NCBI RefSeq assembly: GCF_019049245.1 | Contig: NZ_JAGMUK010000239.1 | Location: 1 to 64,000, forward strand | From: Streptomyces sp. AC555_RSS877 | GTDB taxonomy: Bacteria > Actinomycetota > Actinomycetes > Streptomycetales > Streptomycetaceae | Direction: 5' to 3' | Length of the DNA: 64,000 nucleotides | Shown: piece by piece, positions 8,781-15,690 of the stretch | Layout: the number at the start of each line of letters is the position of its first letter | Numbering within the stretch: the first letter of the stretch is position 1 | Notes under the pieces: generated by a model | What the model was told of the DNA's origin: nothing | Database searches by the model: none | The model's input: only the letters and a program-made list of their open reading frames with translations | Position numbers and translations under genes: made by a program

Positions 8781-8823
8781 GAGTTACGTACGATAAGTTA
8801 TCGACGTTAACTCAGGCCGTCAA
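8781..8823 (-). promoter_or_regulatory. Thioesterase-tetR promoter with a 33 bp dyad operator
   Basis: On the minus strand a -35 TTGACG (8823-8818) and a -10 TAACTT (8800-8795) are separated by 17 bp. A dyad centred on 8797 spans 8781-8813: GAGTTA at one end and TAACTC at the other, with CGATAA-G-TTATCG in the middle; 12 of 16 positions per arm are symmetric. It covers the -10 and most of the spacer, so a bound repressor would block transcription. The downstream TetR protein is the likely ligand. Confidence 0.7.
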
Positions 8824-8850
8824 CCGGGGATGTCCGACCACGTACGACGG

Positions 8851-10269
8851 CTACGGATAAGCGCCTTTGCGGGGAGCGGGGGTCGTTTCGCCAAGTGTCG
8901 TGCCGCGGCCCAGCGAGCGGTCGGCCGTGCACAGGACCAGGAACACGGCGGCCACACCGAGGAGCGGCCAGGCCATGGCATGCAGTCCGGGACTGGTGGC
9001 GCCGTCGCGGAAGAACACGGCGCTCGCCGCTGCCGCGAACAGTGCGCCGATGTACATGAACGTGCGCAGCAGTCCCGCGGACGAGCCTATGCGGGCCGGG
9101 TCGGCCTGTGCGTACAGGGCATTCTGGTTGGCCAGTCCGATCAGGCCGTGCGGGATGCCGACGACCGCGCTGAGCACGACAAGCAGCCAAATCGGGCTGT
9201 CGGCGTGCAGGAGCAACAATGCCGCGCAGCCGAGGCATTGGAAGAGCGCGCCGACAACGAGTTTGCCCCGTACCCGGCTGCGGCGTCCCGTGAGCGCGGT
9301 GACACCGATGGCCGTCGCGGACAGCGGCAGCAGAAGCAGACCTGCCTGTGACGCGATGAGCCCTCGGCCCTCTTGGAGCCACTGGCTGTAGCCGTAGAAG
9401 AAGGCGTACGACGTGGTGTAGGCGAGGCACTGACGGGTGAACGTGACAAGCAGCGGTACGTTGCCGCCGAGGACTCGAAGATCTATGAACGGCTGGGCCA
9501 TGCCGAGTTCGCGACGCACGAACACCGAGCCCGCAGCCAGGCCGAGCACCGGCAGATACCAGTGTGCGACCGCCGGGTTCATCAGGAAGAACATGAACGC
9601 GGTCAGTGATCCGGCGAACCACAGCATGCCCGGCACATCGACGTGTACCGTCCTGCCCGGTGGCGTCGCGCGTGGCAGCCACAGTGCGCCCAGGACAAGG
9701 CACATGAGCGACAGCGGCACGTTGATGCCGAAGATCAGGTGCCAGCCACCGGTGCCGATCAGCAGGCCACCGAGAGCCGGCCCGACGACCGCGATGACCT
9801 GATTGGAAATCGACAGCGCGGCGAGGACGCCACTCGGGTTCTTCCGGCCGGTGCGCTCCGACTCGGAGCGCAGCAACGACATGGACGCCGGGTAGGCCGC
9901 CGAGGTGCCGAATCCGAGAAGGACGCGGGAAGCGACCAGTACCCACAAGTTCGGAGCGAGGGTGCCGAGCAGTCCGGCCAGGCCGGCCAGCGCGGTGCCC
10001 AGCAAGTAGAGCCGACGCGGACCGAACGCGTCGACAAGCCGGCCGATCACCGGCTGGCCGACGGCCGTCGCGAGGTAGAGACCCGAGACGAGCCATGCCG
10101 TCTGTGAGGGAGGCACGTCGAAGGCGCGGCCGATGGGCACCAACGCGACTGCGAGCATGGAAGAGTTGATGGGGTTGAGAATCGAGCCCAGGATCATCGG
10201 TGCGATCAGGCGCCGGTCGAAGCCGCCCGTCTCTGCCCGACGCCGTCTGCGCGAGGCTGGACGCGTCAC
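8851..10269 (-). CDS. MFS drug/metabolite exporter (DHA-type), 472 aa
   Basis: This is a polytopic inner-membrane transporter of the major facilitator superfamily, probably a proton-driven efflux pump. Starting at the GTG at 10269, it has a basic N-terminus, then about 12-14 hydrophobic segments. The loop after TM2 carries GRLVDAFGPRRLYLLG (the motif A equivalent) and TM5 contains NQVIAVVGPALGGLLIGTGGW, which resembles the exporter-specific motif C. The start codon overlaps the TGA of the upstream MarR gene (GTGA, 10266-10269), so translation is coupled and both are under one promoter. MarR-exporter pairs usually respond to the exported compound; the substrate here is unknown. Confidence 0.9.
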   Translation of the reverse strand: MTRPASRRRRRAETGGFDRRLIAPMILGSILNPINSSMLAVALVPIGRAFDVPPSQTAWLVSGLYLATAVGQPVIGRLVDAFGPRRLYLLGTALAGLAGLLGTLAPNLWVLVASRVLLGFGTSAAYPASMSLLRSESERTGRKNPSGVLAALSISNQVIAVVGPALGGLLIGTGGWHLIFGINVPLSLMCLVLGALWLPRATPPGRTVHVDVPGMLWFAGSLTAFMFFLMNPAVAHWYLPVLGLAAGSVFVRRELGMAQPFIDLRVLGGNVPLLVTFTRQCLAYTTSYAFFYGYSQWLQEGRGLIASQAGLLLLPLSATAIGVTALTGRRSRVRGKLVVGALFQCLGCAALLLLHADSPIWLLVVLSAVVGIPHGLIGLANQNALYAQADPARIGSSAGLLRTFMYIGALFAAAASAVFFRDGATSPGLHAMAWPLLGVAAVFLVLCTADRSLGRGTTLGETTPAPRKGAYP

Positions 10270-10751
10270 CCCTGCGCCACCTTGTCGAGCAGCGCCATTG
10301 CGGTGATGACCGCCCGCACCTCCTCCTCGGTGCCGTGCGCTTGCAGGGCCCGGGCGAGCCACGCCTGACGGGCGAGGCGCTCGCCCCTGCGCTGTTGGTG
10401 CCCCCGGTCGGTGAGGGAGACGAGTTGCCGCCGCCCGTCATCGGGGTCCGGGCTGCGTGAGACGAGCCCGGCCTCTTCAAGGGCGATGACGGTCTTGGCC
10501 ATCGACTGAGGCCGTACGCCCTCAGCAGCGGCGAGATCACTGGCGGAGGCGGGACCGTTCCTGGCGAGGCGGCGCAGGACGGAACTCTGCGGCGGGGAAG
10601 GTTCCCTCTCCCCGCCTCCGCCCCGGCCCATCGCTTCCTCGGCCGCTTCCAGGGCTCGCAGCTTGCGGCGGAGCCGGCCGAACACCACCCAGATGTCGCC
10701 GGCAGCCTGAATGACGGCCTCGGTCAAGGGCTCTTCGTCCGCTGGCGTCAT
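10266..10751 (-). CDS. MarR-family regulator of the adjacent MFS exporter
   Basis: The 161-residue protein shows the MarR winged-helix layout: SSVLRRLARNGPASASDLAAAE, then VRPQSMAKTVIALEEAGLVSRS (recognition helix) and the wing PDPDDGRRQLVSLTDRG. A glycine-rich insertion (MGRGGGGEREP) precedes the helix-turn-helix. It is the first gene of the operon and overlaps the MFS gene by 4 bp. The promoter carries a perfect palindrome (see 10758-10799), so autorepression with induction by the transported compound is the likely scheme. The inferred transcription start coincides with the ATG, suggesting a leaderless mRNA. Confidence 0.9.
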   Translation of the reverse strand: MTPADEEPLTEAVIQAAGDIWVVFGRLRRKLRALEAAEEAMGRGGGGEREPSPPQSSVLRRLARNGPASASDLAAAEGVRPQSMAKTVIALEEAGLVSRSPDPDDGRRQLVSLTDRGHQQRRGERLARQAWLARALQAHGTEEEVRAVITAMALLDKVAQG

Positions 10752-10757
10752 GCCCCC

Positions 10758-10799
10758 ATGCTAAATATACAGCCCAGGCTGTACAACCTGGGCTGTATA
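10758..10799 (-). promoter_or_regulatory. marR-MFS promoter with perfect palindromic operator
   Basis: TATACAGCCCAGG (10766-10778) is repeated in perfect inversion at 10787-10799, with the 8-base spacer CTGTACAA. On the minus strand the spacer supplies a -35 TTGTAC (10786-10781), and 17 bp further a -10 TAGCAT lies at 10763-10758. One arm of the palindrome thus fills the promoter spacer and the other lies just upstream of the -35. Transcription would start at about 10751, the first base of the marR ATG. Confidence 0.8.
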
Positions 10800-10810
10800 G
10801 ATAGTCGCGT

Positions 10811-11481
10811 TCATGGAGCCTGCCTGTCGGTGGTGCTGTCGAGGAGATCTCGGAAGGCCTCCCACATTGTGATCGCGGCGTCCGCCGCGGTGTCGGCGAG
10901 TGGCGCGTACTCCCAGAATCCGTGCGGCAGGGGCGGCTCCTCGAAGGGCAGCACCGTCACACCCTTCACAAGCAGCCGCTCCCGGAACAGGCGGGCGTCG
11001 GCGCGCAACGGGTCCAGGACGAACCAAGGACCGCACCGACCAGCACGGTCGGTGCAAGCGGCTCGAGACGAGCGAGCCCGCACCTACTGGACGGCGTCGA
11101 CGGCATCGTCGTAGGCGCACGGGAACCGGTGCTCGGGCGCGAGGCGGTTGTGGACGGAGACGACGGGGCGCTCGGTCACATCGCGCGGCATCCACGCCTG
11201 CCCGTCGTGTGTGTCGAGGCCGCCCTTCACAAGCCGCCGCCGTGGAAGAAGAGCACGACGCAGTCGTCGCGTGCGCCGGGATGGACGCGGATGGGGAGCG
11301 AGCGCCCGTCGGGTGGCGCGACACGGTGCGCACTCCGGCCACCATCACGGGAGTCGTTCGCTCGCGGCGGTGGTTCGCTCCGCGGCGGCGGGCGGTCAGC
11401 ACCGGCTGCGGAGGTGGTTGTCGCCCATAGCGCCCGTAGGTCGGGAGGACCGGTCCGCCTTCCCGTTTCGCGGTCGCCCAT
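10811..11481 (-). pseudogene. Alpha/beta hydrolase (HSL-type esterase) remnant
   Basis: The minus strand carries collinear pieces of an acetyl-hydrolase in different frames. First comes HPGARDDCVVLFFHGGGL (oxyanion-hole HGGG) from 11481. Then KGGLDTHDGQAWMPRDVTE and SVHNRLAPEHRFPCAYDDAV (the conserved YRLAPE..FP..YDD block) appear in a second frame at about 11230-11100. Finally LPFEEPPLPHGFWEYA and the last helix to 10811 (with the catalytic-histidine-like H) appear in a third. The middle, which should hold the GDSAGG nucleophile motif and the acid residue, is gone. With frameshifts and lost catalytic serine it cannot be functional. Confidence 0.65.
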
Positions 11482-11839
11482 CGGCCGGCGACCTGTTGAT
11501 CAAGTCGATGGTGGGTCATGGCTGTGGGACCTCCGGCGCACGGGGCGGGGGGACGCGGACACATGGGAGCCGGGGAACCACTGGACGACGGGAAGGACGG
11601 CGAAGTAGTTGTCCGGTGCCGGGCACGACGTTGCGGGTGAGTGCAATTCGACCGAGTCCTGGCGGCCGAAGGTGGAGGCCGTCACTCGGCAACCGTCAAG
11701 GAACGCTCAGGTGCGCGGCGGGCCGACCGTCAAGTGCCGTCTGAATGATGGGTCAGGTCATCCCGGAAACCAGTCAGGTCTGAGCATGTGTGCCGGACGG
11801 GCGGTGACGGAACGGCTGTCGAGCCGAGAAGAAGGACCC
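11482..11839. other. Gene-free stretch upstream of the LuxR-type gene
   Basis: No frame here looks like protein on either strand. It separates the esterase remnant from the LuxR-type gene at 11840 and presumably contains that gene's promoter, though I could not pick out clear -35 and -10 boxes. Confidence 0.4.
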
Positions 11840-12520
11840 GTGAACAAGGTAATCGTCGCAGGCGGGCCGACCCTGGTGCGGGCCGCGCTGACCAAGGTGA
11901 TCGATGCGAGCGGCACCATGAGGGTGGCTGGCACTGCCGCGCACGGCAGGGACCTGATAGATCTGCTCGATGCCGGTGTCGACGCGGACGTCGCCGTGCT
12001 CGACCGCTCCTATTACACCGGGCAACTGGATGACTTCACTGCCCAGATCACCGAGATCCGTGCCGCGGCGAGAACCGTCGTCTTCGGCGCTCCCAGTGAT
12101 CAGGAGGTCGATGCTCAGGTGCGTGCTGGCGCCACGGGGGTCCTCGGCGCGGATGTCAGCGCCTCCCAGTTCATCGCCGCTCTGGAAACCGTGTGCCGGG
12201 GCGGGCTCGTCGTCGCCCTGGGGACAGCCCCGGCTGTCAAGAAGGCGCAAGGGCGGGTCACGCCCGAGCTCACCGGGGATCTCTCCGTCCGAGAACGCGA
12301 GATCCTCACCATGTTGTCGAGCGGCCAGGACAGTGCCTCCATCGCCCGCGACCTCGGTCTCAGTCCCCTCACCGTGAAGACCCACATCACGCACATGCTC
12401 AGCAAGCTGGGAATCCGCCGACGCGGACACCTGATCGCCTTCGCCTATGAGAGCGGGCTCATCGTGCCGGGCATGACACCCACCAGTTTCATCGCCCCCC
12501 GGCTGCAAGCAGCCTCGTAG
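11840..12520 (+). CDS. LuxR/NarL-type regulator with atypical receiver domain
   Basis: This 226-residue protein starts at GTG 11840 behind a purine-rich AGAAGAAGGA. The C-terminus is a clear LuxR/GerE helix-turn-helix: LSVREREILTMLSSGQDSAS, then LGLSPLTVKTHITHMLSKLG. The N-terminal 120 residues have the receiver fold pattern and an aspartate where phosphorylation would occur (ADVAVLDRS, about residue 55). However, the acidic pair normally found after the first strand is replaced (KVIVAGGPTLVR) and the conserved lysine near the end of the domain is missing (GATGVLGADVS). Canonical phosphotransfer is therefore doubtful. No partner kinase is adjacent; the histidine kinase at 13456 has its own OmpR-type regulator. 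Confidence 0.85.
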   Translation: MNKVIVAGGPTLVRAALTKVIDASGTMRVAGTAAHGRDLIDLLDAGVDADVAVLDRSYYTGQLDDFTAQITEIRAAARTVVFGAPSDQEVDAQVRAGATGVLGADVSASQFIAALETVCRGGLVVALGTAPAVKKAQGRVTPELTGDLSVREREILTMLSSGQDSASIARDLGLSPLTVKTHITHMLSKLGIRRRGHLIAFAYESGLIVPGMTPTSFIAPRLQAAS

Positions 12521-12579
12521 CCCCGGGCGACTGACAACCCGGGTAACAGGAAGTCGTGTTGTCCAGGTGCATGCCAGGC

Positions 12580-13320
12580 CTACGCCTCGCGTGTGCCCTG
12601 GTGCATCTCGTCGATGAGGTTCTGCATGCGCGCTCGACCACCGACCGCCTCTGTCTCAGGTCGGGTGATCTCGCCACGGTCCACATTCAGGTCTCGCGGG
12701 ACAGCAGCCCGAACCTCTTGATGCACTGCCACCGTTGAAGCCCGGCTTGAGCTGTCGCACATACCCGTCGATCCGCTCGACCGAGGAGGGTGCCGAGACG
12801 ACCTCCTCGTACGACTTCCCCGCCAGCCCGTTCTCCGGGCCCACTGGAGGATCGCCGGCTCGTCGGGCGCGATCGGGGCGGTGCTGAAGTTCCGGTCAGC
12901 GTCGCGGACGAGGATGTTGGAGAGGTACGGGCAGACCGCCTGGAACTGCCCTCGATCTCGGTGGGGGATGTACTGGCCGCCGGACCTCTTGATGAGGTCC
13001 TTGTTGCGGTCGGTGATGCGCAGATAGCCGTCGTTCGAGAGTTCGCCTGTGTCGTTGGTATGGATCCAGCCGTGGGGCTCCAGGACCTTGGCGGTCTTCT
13101 CGGGCAGCCCGTGGTAGCCCTGCATGACGCCGGGCCGCGCAGGAGGATCAGGCCGGCCGCGATGTTGTAGACCCGCTCGGCGGCCGGCGTCCAGCTGAGT
13201 GATTTCCAGTCGGCCGGGACCTCGGCGGAGGACGGCGACACCGGGTAGCGGTAGGCATCGGCCTCCGGGGTGACCGTCACGCGCTCCAGGAAGGGTCCCG
13301 CGACGGACGGTGGACGATTC
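12580..13320 (-). pseudogene. Long-chain acyl-CoA synthetase (FadD-type) remnant
   Basis: The minus strand begins with the N-terminus of an AMP-forming acyl-CoA ligase (FLERVTVTPEADAYRYPV, then WKSLSWTPAAERVYNIAAGL) at about 13300-13160. It jumps directly to the C-terminal part: MQGYHGLPEKTAKVLEPHGW, IHTNDTGELSNDGYLRITDR and NKDLIKRSGGQYI. Then, in shifting frames, come PYLSNILVRDAD, SYEEVVSAPSSVERIDGYVR and the end LNVDRGEITRPETEAVGGRA. The whole central region, including the AMP-binding signature (SGTTG.PKG), is missing. With a large internal deletion and at least three frame changes it is dead. Confidence 0.75.
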
Positions 13321-13455
13321 CCCACAGGTGTCTGTGTGTTGTGGTGCAGCGCTGCGGTGGTGTGGTCACGCCCGGAGCATGTGCTAACTGTGCGAGGCAG
13401 GCGTGGGAGCGCGGGGCTGGTGTGGGTCAGCCGGTCAGGTGACGTGCGCGGGTCA

Positions 13456-14871
13456 TCACGGGCGATGGCCGCGCGGGAGCCGGATGGTGACGGTGGTTCC
13501 GGCTCCCAGGTCTGAGTGCACGTCCACCTGTCCGTGGTGGGCGTGGACGATGGCCTCCACGATGGCCAGGCCGAGACCGGAACCGCCGTAGGCGCGGCTG
13601 CGGCTGGCCTCGGCGCGCCAGAAACGCTCGAAGACGCGGGGGAGGTCTTCCGGTGCGATTCCAGGGCCGTTGTCGATGACACTCAGCTGCACGGTCTCAC
13701 CGGTGAGGGCGACCTCGACGCGCACGGAGGTCTGAGCCGGCGTGTGCTGGACGGCGTTGCCGACGAGATTGCGCAGGACCTGTTGCAGACGGGCGGCATC
13801 GCCGACGACGGGTGCGGGCAGTGCGGGTGCCATGGCGATGTCGCGTTGGGGGTAGATGATCTGGGCGTCCTCGATGACGCCGGCGGCCAGGACGGTGAGG
13901 TCCACGTCGTCCTGATCGACGGGTCGGCCGGCGTCCAGGCGGGCGAGCAGCGCGAGATCCTCCACGAGCAGGCGCATCCGGCCCACTTCGTCCTCGATGT
14001 GGTCGAGTGCGATTTCCAGGCCTTGACCGGAAAGGCCGCCTTGGCGGTGCAGGTCGAGCCAGCCGGAGATGGTGGACAGGGGCGTGCGCAGTTCGTGAGA
14101 GGTGTCGGCGGCCAGCGAGCGAACGGTGGCCTCCGCGCGGGCCTGGGCGTCGAACGCCCGGTTGACCGCCTTGGCCAGCAAATCGGCTTCGCTGCCGTTG
14201 CGGTGCGCGGGCAGCCGTTCGGTCAGGGAGCCCGCGGCGATGGCGTCGGCGCTTCGGGCCATGCGGGCGAGCGGGCGCATGCCGAGACGCAGAACGATGA
14301 CGGACAGGGCCAGCAGCACCAGCAACGCGCCGCCGATCAAGGTCAGTTGACGTCGGATGAGCGCGTCGGTGGTGGCGTCGTCGACGGAGGTGTCGATGGT
14401 GAGGATGACCGTCGCCGGTGCCACGGTGCCTTCGGCCGGCCCGCGGTCGATGATCAGGCCGGGGCTGGGGATGCGTACGGCGCTGAGGTCGCCGCCATCC
14501 AGGGTGACCACCCTTCCCGTCGGTGCCGTCGCGCTGAGTGCCGCCACATCGTCGGCGGCCCGGGACGCGGAGCCGGTGCTCAGCAGGACGTTGTTGTCCT
14601 CGTCGACGGCCACCGTGCCCAGGGGCGAACCGAGGAGGGCACCGAGCTGGTCGGCATTGGCGGTCTGCGGTCCCTGGCCGATGACCCGAGTCAACCGCTG
14701 GGCGTTCGCTTTGAGGGTGTCCTGGTTGCGCTTGTCCAGGAAGTCTTCCAGGAGGAGGGCGCTGATGACGGCGCTGGCGACCAGTCCGACGACCAGGAGA
14801 ACGGCCAGCCCGGCGAGCAGGCGCAGGCGGACGCTGGAGAAGGCCCAGGGAAGACGGCCGCGGAGTCTCAC
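13456..14871 (-). CDS. Sensor histidine kinase (OmpR-type two-component system)
   Basis: The 471-residue membrane kinase starts at GTG 14871, overlapping the response-regulator stop by four bases (GTGA). Order of domains: TM1 at about 16-41, an extracytoplasmic sensor of about 130 residues, TM2 at about 177-195, then HAMP (RLGMRPLARMARSADAIAAG). Next comes the HisKA dimerisation domain with phospho-acceptor His259 in ADTSHELRTPLS, then HATPase_c with N box (LRNLVGNAVQHTP), G1 (VIDNGPGIAPEDL), F (VFERFWRAEASR) and G2 (GGSGLGLAIVEA). It should autophosphorylate and pass phosphate to the OmpR-type protein encoded just upstream. With the MMPL transporter first in the same direction, sensing of an envelope or lipid stress is plausible but not shown. 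Confidence 0.93.
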   Translation of the reverse strand: MRLRGRLPWAFSSVRLRLLAGLAVLLVVGLVASAVISALLLEDFLDKRNQDTLKANAQRLTRVIGQGPQTANADQLGALLGSPLGTVAVDEDNNVLLSTGSASRAADDVAALSATAPTGRVVTLDGGDLSAVRIPSPGLIIDRGPAEGTVAPATVILTIDTSVDDATTDALIRRQLTLIGGALLVLLALSVIVLRLGMRPLARMARSADAIAAGSLTERLPAHRNGSEADLLAKAVNRAFDAQARAEATVRSLAADTSHELRTPLSTISGWLDLHRQGGLSGQGLEIALDHIEDEVGRMRLLVEDLALLARLDAGRPVDQDDVDLTVLAAGVIEDAQIIYPQRDIAMAPALPAPVVGDAARLQQVLRNLVGNAVQHTPAQTSVRVEVALTGETVQLSVIDNGPGIAPEDLPRVFERFWRAEASRSRAYGGSGLGLAIVEAIVHAHHGQVDVHSDLGAGTTVTIRLPRGHRP

Positions 14872-15587
14872 GTGTCGTCCTGCTCTCGAAGTGTGTAGCC
14901 GACGCCGCGGACGGTGTGCAGCAGCGGCGTACGGCCATGGTCGATCTTGCGTCGGAGGTTGGAGATGAAACGCTCGACGACCACGGAGTCCCCGCCGAAG
15001 TCGTACTGCCACACGGCCTCAAGGATCTGGGCGCGGGAGAGAACCTGCCCCTGGTGACTCAGCAGGTAGTGCAGCAGACGGTACTCAGTGGGGGAGAGTT
15101 CGACGGTCTGGCCGCCTCGGCGGACTTCGTGCCGGAGGTCGTCGAGCGTGAGGTCGCCACAGCACAGGCGTGTTTCCTCGGCGGCGGGGGTTCCACCGCG
15201 GGCGCGGCGCAGCAGGGCCTGCAGGCGGGCGCCGACTTCGACGACGCTGAAGGGTTTGGTGACGTAGTCGTCGCCGCCCAGGCGCAGTCCTCGTACCCGG
15301 TCTTCGACGGCGTCGCGCGCGGTGAGGAAGAGGACGGGGACGTCGATGGCGCGGGCGCGCAGGAGTTGGAGGATCTCGAAGCCGTCGGCGCCGGGGAGCA
15401 TCACGTCGAGAACGATGACGTCCGGGGGGCGGCGGGCGACCTGGTCGAGGGCCTCGCTCAGGTCGCCCGCCGTCTCGACTTCGAATCCGGCGAACTGCAG
15501 TGCCGAGATCAGCAGGCGCCTGATGCCGGGATCATCGTCGATGACGAGGACGCGGTCGGTGTTCCCCGGCGGGTTGACGGCGTTCAT
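14868..15587 (-). CDS. OmpR/PhoB-family response regulator
   Basis: This 239-residue protein starts at the ATG at 15587 (MNAVNPPGNT) behind CCAGGAGCAC. The receiver domain has the acidic pocket VLVIDDDPG (Asp17-19), phospho-acceptor Asp61 (VIVLDVMLPGADGF), Thr89 and Lys111 (DDYVTKPFS). The C-terminal winged helix is the transcriptional-regulatory type (LSPTEYRLLHYLLSHQGQVL, VVVERFISNLRRKID, HTVRGVGYTLRE). It is the partner of the kinase it overlaps. A plausible target is the MMPL gene 103 bp upstream in the same direction. Confidence 0.94.
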   Translation of the reverse strand: MNAVNPPGNTDRVLVIDDDPGIRRLLISALQFAGFEVETAGDLSEALDQVARRPPDVIVLDVMLPGADGFEILQLLRARAIDVPVLFLTARDAVEDRVRGLRLGGDDYVTKPFSVVEVGARLQALLRRARGGTPAAEETRLCCGDLTLDDLRHEVRRGGQTVELSPTEYRLLHYLLSHQGQVLSRAQILEAVWQYDFGGDSVVVERFISNLRRKIDHGRTPLLHTVRGVGYTLREQDDT

Positions 15588-15690
15588 GTGTGCTCCTGGT
15601 GGCGGCAGCGGTTGACCGACGTCCGCCGTCTCTGCCGGTGCGGCGGACTTGGGGCGTATCCCGGTAGCGGCTCTGCTGATCATGGTTTCG

